Shown here: positions 1 to 12,500 of the stretch, piece by piece
Position numbering within the stretch: position 1 is the stretch's first letter
Layout of the letters: each line of letters starts with the position of its first letter
Assembly (NCBI RefSeq): GCF_000972845.2
Contig: NC_040016.1
Span: 11,428,701 to 11,492,700 of the forward strand
Reading direction: 5' to 3'
Source of the DNA: Larimichthys crocea
Taxonomy: Eukaryota; Chordata; Actinopteri; Sciaenidae
DNA length: 64,000 bases
Position numbers and translations under genes: made by a program
The notes under the pieces: model-generated
What the model was told of the DNA's origin: nothing
Database searches by the model: none
What the model saw: the letters and a program-made list of their open reading frames with translations, nothing else

Positions 1-411
1 TCTACATTATTTTTCCTACAGTCCCTACAGTCCTGACAAAGAAACCCAAGCACTGCTTCCACTGCACACCATTTATTTCAAACACTGATGCATTACTTTT
101 ACTTATTACCTTTAGCTTACCATTAGAAATGTTCATTCCTTACTTTAAAATTTTAAAACTTCTTTGCTTGTTTGTTAACTTGTTTTCCACAAAGTCTTAA
201 AACGCGTTCTGGTGTTATAGCAGACTAAATATGATGCCATTTGTAAATGTAATGGGTTTTTTTTCTTGAGCTACAATTTTATTTCCACATACACCAAAAC
301 AATAATAAACCTTGGTTGGGAATCACTGATTTAGAAAACTGAAATAGTGAATCGTAAATATATCTGCACATCACATGAATATTTTAACATAAAAAAGGAA
401 AAACAGCTTAC
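1..411 (-). other. ptprg: Intron downstream of exon W13 (partial)
   Basis: Begins with the GTAAGC donor at 407-411 and runs off the window. It may hold the end of a hAT-type element near 285-327. No exon is seen. Confidence 0.7.
285..327. mobile_element. Possible terminal end of a hAT-type DNA element (one end only)
   Basis: The stretch TTGGTTGGGAATCACTG is, on the other strand, CAGTGATTCCCAACCAA, a form typical of hAT terminal inverted repeats. The partner end is not seen to the left, so the element would be truncated or run beyond the window. Confidence 0.35.
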
Positions 412-503
412 CTGGTATAGGTATGACTGGTATATTCTCATTGGCCACCACTCGTGGAGAGTTACTCTCCTCCACATAGAAGTGAGCTGTCTGGAAAAAC
501 CTC
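412..503 (-). CDS. ptprg: ptprg exon W13: juxtamembrane segment, 92 nt
   Basis: Starts in phase 2 and ends in phase 1, 30 full codons; the acceptor is GTGTCCCTGCAG and the donor GTAAGC. It reads [20 protein letters not shown] followed by [10 protein letters not shown]. This is the cytoplasmic juxtamembrane stretch that precedes the first phosphatase domain; mammals have [29 protein letters not shown]. The next exon, which would continue toward the wedge and domain 1, lies below position 1. Confidence 0.96.
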
Positions 504-3500
504 CTGCAGGGACACAGAGAGAAGTACAGTGAGATGCCACGGTAAAGTCTATTAGGGAGTCGTTATGCCATTGTTCTCAGATCCGGTCTGTCAGCATCTA
601 AAAAGTTGAAAGGAATGACACGGCAATGACAGAAAACTGCTAATGAAAACCCCAGAGTAGTTAAGACACAGCTGATCGCACAGAGAGAGAGAAAGAGAGA
701 GAGAGAGGAGAGAGAGAATCGCTGGCAGTGAGCAGCTCCTGGAAACAGTCTGAGCTGACTACAGGGAACAGGTAAACAACTCATAGCGACACACAGCGCG
801 GAGCCAAATTTAGCTCTTTATTCTCACTGAAGACAACTAAGCCAAACACAAATTCTCTCTTCAGGGCAATGCACGCCTCTTTTCAAGAGGTCCCACTTCA
901 CTTTGAGGACGACAAAATCAACTTAAAAGCTGCATTTTTACGAGAAAATGTGTGTGATCGCTGCTCAGTACACAGACGTCCATGTGAAAACTTTTGACGT
1001 TCATTATTCAAAAGGTAATTCCAGTTATTTAAAAGCATTTTTGCACCTCCTGTTGGAAAGTCCCAGTGGGAAATTTTACACATTTTAAGATTCATACACC
1101 TTGAAAAACTGCAAATCAGTACTCTGATGACATGAAGGTAGCCGTGATCTTTAGAGAATATCTAAATTATTCCAGGAATATTACAGCTTTGTAAAACATC
1201 ACTAAAAACATCCTACATTGAAGCCATACCTCCCTGCAATTAGTGTGAATAAAATAAAAAATCATCAGTTTTTAGGAAGTTCATAAAAACAGACATGGTG
1301 TGTAAGTGAGGAGTCTTTAGGGTCACGAATGCCTTGCACATCCTCTCTCAAGCCTCGACTCCCTCCTCATACACACAATGTAGACTAATGAATGAATATG
1401 AAAAAGACCCATGTTTCACCCCGGTGCCAGCATTTCCCAAATAATCCTACCTGTACTTGATGCAGAGGAGGGAGCAGATGCTGGTCATTCTTTATGAGAA
1501 ATGGAACAAAAATAATAATAATAAAAAAAAGACTTCACTGCATTTAAAAGATAGACAGATAGAGATAGAGAGAGAGAGAGAGGGAGAGAGAGAGAGAGGG
1601 AGGAATAGGTGAAAAACAAAAAAGGGAGGAGAGTCGTCGTCCCCTCCGTCCGGTTTGCGTCACAGCCTCTCAATCTAATGGCTCCCTGTGGGTGCAGATG
1701 TGGTACAGCTAACTAACCAGCATAGTTGACACCTCCTCCTTGTTTCTCTCCCATGGTCTCAAAGGAATATTTTGCTCTTGAGGAAATGGAAACTAGGATA
1801 AAATAGGCTTTCTGAATGGCTGCCAGTTGTAAAACAAAGAAAATTAAAAAAATAATAACTGCAGAGTAGTATCCAATTTAAACAGCACCGAGTCACAAAA
1901 ACACATAATGGGATTTCTTTCAAAGTTGAACATCTGTGAGTTTTAAACAAACACCTCGAGCCGCACAAGCTGCCAGATGTGTTCTGTAGCACCAGCAATT
2001 AATTCCACTGTAGACTGACTCATGACTTAAGATTAACAGCAAAAATGCACAATAAGACAAGGGTATTAAACTTGATCGCATATTTTTACATAAACACAAT
2101 AATCAAATGGATTGGGATATTAAGTTGTTAATGACCAAGACAACTGCGAGCAGAGGAACTCTTTGGCTTTAATAGCAGGACTGTCACCAAGAGATACCGT
2201 GGAGCACGAAGAGTAAAGAGAGTGTGAATGGGTTGATTTCATCTTCCATCATGGTCCTTTCCCTGGGGGAAGCAGCCATTGTCTGCAGACTGTCAGAGTT
2301 GTCACAACAACAGCTGTGATGGCCATTTCTAATCTCAAAGCAGCCCTTCGCTTCTACTCAAATACCTCAGCGCTCAGTAATTCATCCACCGACTGAATCC
2401 GCTACAGTCATCTTGTTTCCGACTGTCTGTTTGTTTTTTTTTTAACACCTCTATGGAGCTGATAACCAGGCTGTTATTTATACAGCACTCTTATATTATC
2501 TGACACCACAGAATGCCAGTGTAAAATGTTGGCCCGTAAACATTTGCTGTAGCGAAATCGCACTTAAAAATATCAGAGAAAGAGAATTAATGAAATGCAT
2601 TTTACACATTTCAAATCAGACTGTAAATAAAACAAAATTTAAATATTCACGGGACCAGCTGAGGAAACGGCCCATAGTGCGATTTGTAACTCATTAACCA
2701 TCCCACATGTGCCAGTGGCCTGGCCTGTGTAATTACTGGGGCTCCAATAGAGCGGCTGGAAATTAGCCCAGGAGATGAATACACAGCTGGGACCCCTGCT
2801 GGCACTGCAGGACCTTCAGGTCTCCTGACCCTCAGCCTGGTGGGTGATGGGCTTGATGTACAACGTGCAAGCAAGCTTTACTGCCAGGCTGCTTGAGACT
2901 AATGCACACACATGCATCAAGCAGACACATCCAAACTAGATGGCGCCTAAATGTAGAGCAGACTGACTGGGAAATCCAGACATGCGTGTCATTTAACTCA
3001 GTGAAAAAATGTTTGACCAGGGTTGGGGTGGGTGTGGGGCGGCACAATTTTCATTCTCCCGAGGGAGGTACCAGTGATACCCTTATCAAGATGAGGCATT
3101 AGAAGCAAAATTTCCCTTCTGGAATGAGGTTAGGTATGTTGAACTCACCTCCAGTAGACCATCACTATCAGCAGCATTATGAGGCAGAGCAGAGTGAGAG
3201 CTGACACCACGACCAAGGGGACGATCCACACCATCCTGCCCATACCGGGGTGAGGGGCTCGGGTCACGTTGGACAAGACGGTCCTGTCTGGAAGGTAACA
3301 CATGCACATGGATGCTTAACACACAAAAAAAAAGAATATTCTAGTGACTTACACAAACTCATTTGCAACTTTAAAGTACTAATGAGTAGGATTTCTGTGA
3401 AATTATTGCATGTTTCAAATCAAAACTCTGGTGGCAAAAGTTTTGTTGGTGTTGCATGCAGCGCTATCTGCCAAATTATCTTTTTTGACGCTTCCACTGG

Positions 3501-6500
3501 GAGTCGTTAAAGTCTGAAATATTCAAATTCTAGGCTTTAACCATTATATTTATTCTTTTTATTTTTATTTTCAAGCACACAAAATGGTCTCAAGAGAAAA
3601 AGTATTGATGGATATGATAAACAGTACTAGGTCCAAAAAGAATCAAGAACCAACACTAGTCCCACCTCAATATTTAGCTTAGTTTTTGGAGAAGCCTGTA
3701 GGGTACAATAATCCACTAGGCCCAGAGTGATAAAACAAATACATTACTCTTACCACAAAAAACAATTCACTTGAGACTGATTATGATAAAACCTGATGGC
3801 GAAAAAATAAAAAACTGACAAAAACAGTCTTTTAAAGCAAACTCAAAGGAATTCTTTGAGGCAGAACCCCTGTGGCAGACGGCTCACTTCTGCCTTCAGG
3901 CCTCTGTGTTGTAGTGACACAAAAGCCTGGAGCTTTACCTTTGACTGAGATGGTAACCAGTGTAGTTACTGTCTTAAATCAAGTTCTTTGTTATGCTAAA
4001 CTGGGCTCCACAACTGTTGGCAGTGTTGACAGGATTCTGCATTGCAGAGAAGCCTTGTCTTGTATCATAGCTGACAACACAAGAACAAGCCTCGCCGAGA
4101 ATTCAGATGGGATTTTTTTTCTGTTTGAGAAGGGATGTGAAAACTGAAACTTGTCTCATATGTGTGTGGGAGAAAGAGGTCTGCTCACCAGTGTGGACAG
4201 AGAAAGGCCAGATTCCTTTCCCATCAACAATGAACGGGGGCAGCGTGGAGCTCTGGGGTATCTGCATCTCTGCACTGTCATTACGAGGCTCCTGAGTGGA
4301 GATGGCATTTACATCTGTGGGCTTCTCTACGTGGACCAACTGGTCATCACGGGTGCTTGCAGGTACTGTGGTGCCTTTGACTGTCGGCCTTTCTTCTCCT
4401 TTCTCTTTGGCTGTGGATGCAGGGGTGGGAATTAACGGTTCTTTGACCACGGTGCTGTTTGCTTGCTTTTCCTCATTATCAGGTGCAGTCTTGTTCTTTT
4501 TCTTCTTTTCAACCTCTCCGTCCTCCTGCTCTTCCTCTTTCTCCCCCTCCTCTTCCTCCTCCTTGCCCTCATGTGCAGCTTGTTTCTCCTCAGATGGGGT
4601 GTCTGTATCGGAGCCCTGTGGCGCCGCCTGCTCAGTGCTGGACTTTGCAGGCGGGGCGGATGGACGGGTGGGGTTCTGTGTGGCTTGGGGCGCCTGTGTG
4701 GGCCAAACAGAACTTGGCAACGAAGAGATGACCCCGCCGCCTACGCCCAAGCCTGCCAGTAAGGTGCTCGTCACAACTGACGCCACTGTGGCCTGGCTGC
4801 CACTAGAGGAGGGGCCCATCCCTGTTGCCATGGAGACTATGGAGAAGTGGATGCCAGAGGACGTCCAAGTGGAGGAACCAGAGCTGATGGGAGCCATGTC
4901 TGCTGAGGATGCTGGGGAAATTGTGGGCTGAGAGAGGCAGACAGAGAAAAAAACTGGTTAACCAACAGAACCTGCGTGAATGTCACTAAAACACAAAAAG
5001 AAATTTGGCACTGCCAACTTCTGGTCAACTCACCATCCCAGTCTTCACAATGCGAGAGCCTTCAAATATTCTTGTTGTATTCGCTGAAAAACAGACAGGC
5101 AAGCGAGCATTTAAAAATCTATCACGTCTGACAGGCAAAAGAGTTTAAAAATACACAATGAGTCAATGGCTGCAGGCTTTGACCAGGTACCTCTAAACAA
5201 CAGCGTTTGGCTGAAATCACTGCGCAGGTCATGCTGACACACCGCCTGCACTCTGAACAGGTACAGGACGTCAGGGGACACGTTAGTGATGACTGCTTTC
5301 TGTAAGAGAAAAGATGCATACATACATACATACACACTTAGGACAAGTCGAAAAACACGCCGTGCATGATGTGTGAATGTGTTGATAAAAATACTGAGGA
5401 GACACATAACCTAAATTGAAAACCTGAAAGTTCAATGCCATTTTAAAACCTCCATTCCTGTCTAATTTAATTGTATTGTGCAGTTTGCAGATGGCTTTAC
5501 TTATATTAAAATGGCCCTCGGAACGGATGGTTGATTGCCTTTGGTATTGCAGAGCTAGTATTGCTCGAAAATAATTCTGATAAAAAGGTGTCCAAAGATA
5601 GAAACTGAAAATTGAAATGGAAATGAAGTGAGCAAAATAAGACATACTGGCAGGAGAGAGAGAGAGATAGAGAGAGAGAGGAGTGAACAGAATACTGTCA
5701 GTAAACGACTGAAAGACTGTATTAATGGGGTGTAACTACATAGAGCACCTCATGGACACATTCATCGTTCTCCATTTGCAATGAATGTCTGATTACAAAC
5801 TTACAAAGCTCTTAAACAGAGCATGAAGGTGAAAACATGAATGCAACAACAAAATGCATCATTTATATTAATCCTTGATAAACAGTCAATCTATAATAAA
5901 TGTTTAAGACAGCTTTGCACAATCTTTAGAAAATAATTCTCACCAATCATTTAATTGCATCATTCAGCTTGCAAGGCTACAAAAAAAGTCATTTTTTTAT
6001 GCCTAAGCTCTATGCCTAAGCTCCTCAGGAAAATCATACAACAGTATGGCGGATAACAGAATATTCTCTACCTTCCTGTGTCCCTGTCAAGACCACAGAA
6101 GATAGAAAATGAAGACTACACTGTAGAGATATGACAGCTCCACCAGAGGACCTCAGGGAGCAGCGTGGCTGATAGAGTTAAAAGGTCAGAACATTCAGCT
6201 CGGGGAGGCTGGATGTAGCGGGTACACTTTCTTTCAGGCGGACTGAAATTGCGGCGAGATGGTGTCAGTGTTTAACATTATACAGAAGTGTCACGGCTGG
6301 TTTCTGAATAAGATGCAGAGAGGTGGCGCTAAATGAGATTAGAATTATTTAAAAGGAGAGGATATAAATGTAAAGTTATGCTGAGGACAGCATTAGTCCA
6401 GTCTTTAGTTAAAGATCTTCTCCGGACTAGTTTTTAAGCTGCACGGGATAATATTTTGCGCCTGATATGGGTTTTTCACACAAAACTTAAAATTACCTGA

Positions 6501-9500
6501 GTAAAATCTTCTCTCAAATATTATACATTTCATTTTTGTTCCAGTCTGCACACCACACTTTAAAGCTTCTGGGAATGTGGCCTGAAGTAGTGAAAATGCA
6601 TGTATGATATCAAAGTTGAGTGTCTCATTTAGCATCCACAAAAATCTCAGTACTCCCTCATGGTTACTGGCACGGAAGCAGAGCTATGTACCGCTGTGGA
6701 CCGGGGAGCAGCGGAGTGTCTTTTAGATGAATATCAGATTAAGTGTGCACTATATTTAGATTATTTTCACCGCTTTACATTGTCTTCAGACAGTCCTCTC
6801 CGATGGGGAATTGACACCACTATCTACACTCTCTTTAAAGCCACCAGGCCACATTCCTTTTACAAAAACGTCAATTTTATCAGAATATTTTCACATCTCA
6901 ATTGGTAATTTGAGGATTTATATCGGCCAAACCAGAGCTCGATTGGCCTATATAAACTGATTAAGATAGGATTGTTGGAACAGTAGGAAGATGCTTGGTG
7001 ATTTTAATTCTGTTTCTGATGCATTTGAATGAGTTAACCAGGCAATTAAGTTCATCTTAGTTGGGCAAAACTTGAATTGAGAAGGTGTATGCTTGTATTT
7101 TCCTTTCTATTTTCTTTCTTGACAGTTTATGAGTTTACTTTTTACACTAAACATAGCATAAGTTGTTCATGAGTCATTTTCTCTCAGCTCCGGCTGACTT
7201 TGAGGCAGATTGTGGGACAATTGATATGGATTTTTATTTACGATGGGCTCACAGACTTCATCGTATAATAAATGTCTGCGCATGACTACGACCATGATAA
7301 TATTTCGTATCTGGATAGAAAATTGAACAGCTCCCCACCCATGACAATGACAAATGTGTTTACTGGAACGCGGCACCAAGTAGGTGGTAGTACTGACACC
7401 AGGGAGCTGACCCCAGGTCTATGAACCAGTGTGTGAGTGTTTTGCCCCTGAACTGTTTATATCTAAAGAGACAGCCATACAGACTGTCAAGACAGCTGGG
7501 GGTGAGTGGGCTTTAAAGAGATGCACAGCTGGGTGTTGGATTCCCACAAATGGAAGATATGTTTCCAGGGAGAAGAATACACTCCATAATGTGCAAAAGA
7601 ACAACCCTCTAGGTATGACCTCCTGCAGGGGGTAGGGGGGGATATATATTTCTGTAGAGACAGTGAATGCTCAGATGGAGAGACAGTAAGAACTGAAGTG
7701 GCAACCTGATGCTTAAGGCGCACAAGCAGAACTGTATGATCACTGCTGTCAGAAACTTCACTGGGATCTAAAGGACTACACTTGCACAGTTGTCTGCATT
7801 GCTTGCTAAAAGACAGCGGTTTGTGTTTAAAGAGTTGCCTCCACTGCCTAAAAACAGACTGAATTATTGTGTTAGTTTGTAATAAAAAAGCTTATTTGAT
7901 TTAGATTGGGTTTTTTTTTTCCTGAGCATATACAGACTTAAAAAAATAAACAGAAAAGGCCACAGGTGTATTTGTTATTGTCAGGACATTATGTTTGTAT
8001 ATCGGTTAGACCTGTCAGTGTGTGTGACAGTCCTACGTGTCTATTTTTAGACAGGTGAGTGACAGAGCAGTGTCTGGGCCCCTCATATCAACCATCAGCC
8101 AAACGCAGAGTTCATCACAACCTGTCACCTCGTCTTCACACTGTCACTGATCCAGCCACCCTCTGATCCTGCCAGATACATCTGAGGCTCTAAAAACCAA
8201 TCAGCTGTTTTAAACCACATCCAAGAAAAAGACATTTAGAAAAAGGGAAGGCAAGCAAGCTGTCTTTGACCTTGTATGAATAGTTGTTAGACGTAGGTAG
8301 GTGATAATAAGACTCACCATACTCTGGTCCCCGGTCTTGGTGAAAGTCTTTTCATCTGCAACATCACGTTTCACCCAGCTGTAGGAGACCATGTAACTGG
8401 TGATGGGTGGGTGGTAGACGGTAAGGGGGCGTTCCCAGCTCACCATCAACGCTGTCTGATTCAGGGGCTGGATCTTCATGTTCACTGGGGCACTACTGCA
8501 CACTGAAAAGCCAGAAATAAGAGGGGGAGTAAGATAAAGGTGAGGCATGAAAAGAAAAATGACTACTGAGAAAAAAAAAAGGGTGTCACTTTTCACCGTA
8601 TGAATGCAGTTGTGGGGAAATAGAAAGCTGTGGTTGGGAGGACTGCTTGACCACATGTATTTGTGTCTGTCGATGTGTGGAGGCAGAATGCAGGTTGCCT
8701 TTTAACAAGCCTGTTATTGCTGTCTAATGCTGACTTGACTCAAAAGCAATTTTCACTTGAGCGTCCTCTAAAAGTGTAAGATAATACAGTAACTCAATAA
8801 CAAAAACACTCCTGGAAGCTCGACTGGGGTCAGGCACAACCTCAGTCGTCAGTGCAGATTGTCAAGTCTGGATGCTTTTTTTTTTTTTTTTTTTTGCACT
8901 TTTTCATGCCCAACACTGCAAGAGAGGTAGAATGACAAACACCCAGGTGTAGTGTTAAGCATATGGTACAGATAATACTACTACTTCCTGCCTGTACGTA
9001 ATTTGCAAGTTCCTGTCTGTGTGAAATTAAACAGGATGTATATGGGGAGGATGAAGGAAAACATGCGTGTCAGCCTCAAGGTGGCAGTGTAGGCTGCATC
9101 ATGGAGATTTACCAAGGGATCTGTCAGAATGAGTAAGGGACAATCTGGACATGCTTCTCAACACATCAGGGCAACAGCAATCAGGAACCAGTGTCAACTG
9201 ATTATGTGCACACAGAGTTTCTGTCAAATTGAAATTGTCACCACAGTTTTCCCCATTTACACAATGATGCTATGGTGCAAATGATGTACCCTGATATGTG
9301 ATAGGAAGCCGAGGTGGAAGGAAATCATTCAGAGGGGCGCACAGGGGAGACAAAACAATAGCAAGAATATCTTGAGGTGTTGATGAGGTGTGACAGGTGT
9401 GAAATGTATTATAACCCGTCAGATGTCCATTGTCAACCTCAGTAGCTCAACAGAAGTCGTTTACCAACAGCTGAAGACATCATCGTGGTTTTACTGCCTA

Positions 9501-12500
9501 CATGATTACTGGCATGGCAGTCATCATCCTTTTCAACGTCAACACTGTTGCACTAGCAACACCAACAGCAACAGCAGGAGGAGACGTGCAGTGCAACAAA
9601 TACATATCTTATCGACAAATGTTTTCCACTCTGCAATACAACAGTGTTGTGATTCTCATTGCATTTTCTCTGTATTAATAAGAAACTTTATCGATCCAGG
9701 GCAGGTAATTTTATGAAAACCATTAGACATAATGGCAGATATGCAGCAAGTTAATTAGTGCTCCTCTAATTGCTCAATATTTGAATGAAAATTGGATTTT
9801 GTTGCTTCTTCTCCGATTCAACTTAAAAAAAATATCTTTAACTGAGACACATTTTGAATAATCATCACTGTTAGATGTACTTAACATGGTAGGAGCTCTT
9901 TAAAAAAAAAAAAAAAGCCTATTGTTTGCTCTGTGAATACATACACCATAACTTCCCAAAATAAGCCTCATAGTGGGTTTTCACCTCAGTCTGCAATACC
10001 ACTCAGAGCAGAACATGAATCTTTCTCCTGGCAGCTTCCACCATAAAGAGGATGAATGGACTGTTGTCAACAAACAGCGGTTCTACTTCTTCTTGATGTA
10101 CAATATGTTTAAAGAGGCCGTGTGCAGACACTGGAATTATTACAAAGATAACAATTTAATCGAAAACACAAAAATGATAGGATGACCGATATTAACGTCA
10201 ACAATTGGCAAGAGATTAGAGTTATGTGTCGAGCCATCTGTAGGCTAAAACACAACTATGGTGACTATAAAGTGTGCCTCTCCTTACAGCTACCACCGCA
10301 GTCATAAAAAGGTCCAGTGTATAAGATTTAGACAGCTCTGTTTATATAGTTTGTCAGAAATTAAATATAATATTCATAACTACGTTTTCATAAGTGTCCA
10401 ATGGCCTGAAAATAACCTTTTGTTACCCTAAAATGAGACTTTTATATCTACAGAAGCCATAAATCCACCATGTTACTCTGAGAAACTAAACACTGGCTCT
10501 AAATAGGCCTTTTGCATTTTTACACGACCACTGCAATGAGCAACTACACCGTCAGATGTTATTTAATCCCACACTGGTTAACATTTTAGACTTCACCTTT
10601 GACCCACCAATGACGATCCAGAATGAAGTAAACCCAAAGGTAGTATATCACACCAAGAGGTTACACTTTTAAAGCCTCTTTGCCTTCATGTAACAACCAG
10701 GAGCTTCGTGATTGATTGAGACATTTGCAGCGTCTTTTCACGCTGGAATATAACTTTTGACACAAAACAGCAAATATAAAACATACTGTATCGTTTTGTG
10801 GATTGGTATTGGTTTTTGTGGATTCTTTTTGTTACTTTTTGGGGGCTATCTTGCCGAGTTTTCGTCGCACAGTGATGAGACAAATATCTTTGTAATCAGC
10901 AGATTCTCTGCTTTCACGCGACGTTGGTGTGGTTTGGTTGTAGTGGTGAAATTAGCTGAAGCGCTCTAAAGTGGACATGCGCTGTTTTCATGCATGCCCA
11001 GATAATTGCTTGGGGATTAAACTGTGATCCGTTTGGGTAGCAATGCTTGGTAGAGCTTTTAGCTGAGTTTTTATCCCGGTCATTTTGGTATGCTACATGT
11101 TAGGAGTGGTGCTTCCTGGCAGACGCTGATCGTCTGTATTGTGCATGCACATCACGCTGTGCCCCGTACGGAGGACTTCCAGGTTGAAATATGAATATGA
11201 TTATCGGTATGGTTTTAAATTTTTCATATCGTGCATCATTATTAATAATGCTGCTTGGATGAATGATTGGCTACCTGAGAGACAATGGATTGGCAAGTAG
11301 TAACTAACAGTTGTTGTGTTAAAAACATTCATCAGATAAAGGTTTTGCAATATCAGGATTTTATCTAGCATTATATTAAATAGATTTTAGTTTTGTACAG
11401 TAAGGTGAACAAAACAAGAAACTATAGCAACTAAATCCTAAACAGAAGAACCTCTAAATCAGTCTCCACTTGAGAAAATGGTTTGTATGCACACGGTGAT
11501 ATAGATATAGAGTATTAGAGCAAACACAATCAATATAATAAATACTGCCCTATATACTTTGCATCATTGCTGAGCAAACCATGAATCTCCAACATGTGTT
11601 TTACATCAGAAAAGGTTAGCTATGCACCTAAAATGGACAAACAAATTCCATGGTCATAAAAGCCACACTAATGGAATATTCAGCTAAGGTGTGGCCCTGG
11701 CTCTCACAATATTTACAAGCAAAGTCGTCATTTACTACTGTGCATAGATAAAATACTCCCCTCTCACCCCCCTCAGACGACCTTGACAGATGTCACCCCT
11801 GGAGATAAGACCGACACTCCCAGCGCCTCCCATTAAGTATGGATTCTTACATTTTAACACACAGTGAAATAGAAATGCGAGAGGAACAAAGGGAAAACAA
11901 GCAAGAGGGAGGGGAAGCGAGGAAAAATGGAGAGACACTGGGTCCACATTCATTCTGCCTACTGACATGCCACAAAAGCAATTTCACAACTTAATTTGTA
12001 TGGGTCTATTTTAGCTATGCCACATATTAATGATGATTGCTGATCGGCCTTGTTAGAGTGCTCCAACTTCATCACAAGCATTCCCAATCAATTCTCCCTG
12101 CCAGACACCGACAACACCACTTTAAGGCGCAGCAGCCTTTCTCATTAGTCTCCATAGTTCCTGTACTGTTCTGTTAAAGCAGGCAGTGCAAGATGCACAC
12201 ATAAAAAGAGAAAGAGGAAGCAAAAATACTCTAAGTCAAGGCCTACATAAGGCCTATGCTTTGTATTAATGCATTCTTTGATATAAAAATGAGTTAGAAT
12301 AATGAGACAATGAAACGCACTGTAAGCTTTATCCAAAATCCAAACAATTTCAAAAAACTGCCTTTTATTCAGATTGTGCTCTGTCAGTTATTTTTACCCC
12401 ACTAAAAAGAAAGGTTACCGATTATATTCACTGACCCACTGATTCACATGGGTCCCATGAGTGGGTCGCCAGGCAGAGCATCAAGATGAGCTTCCTGAAT

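Larger units (their letters stand above)
504..3148 (-). other. ptprg: 2.6-kb intron between exons W12 and W13
   Basis: Two GA-rich tracts lie at 682-717 and 1552-1602 (CT-rich on the transcript). Mammalian PTPRG can carry a roughly 29-residue basic cassette here (beginning GCNKIKSKGFPRRF). I looked for it on the minus strand and did not find it. No other exon is recognised. Confidence 0.75.
5300..8317 (-). other. ptprg: 3.0-kb intron between exons W8 and W9
   Basis: Contains a CATA tetranucleotide tract at 5317-5334, only about 18 bases upstream of the W9 acceptor, and a GA tract at 5653-5682. No exon or named dispersed repeat is seen in the remainder. Confidence 0.75.

Noticed and set aside
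4296..4931. 211-codon plus-strand open frame, Ser/Phe-rich
   Set aside because: It lies exactly antisense to the linker exon W11, whose minus-strand reading matches PTPRG. The frame is a by-product of that exon's composition.
5283..5645. 120-codon minus-strand frame next to exon W9
   Set aside because: It runs through the acceptor and pyrimidine tract of W9 in a different frame from the true exon.
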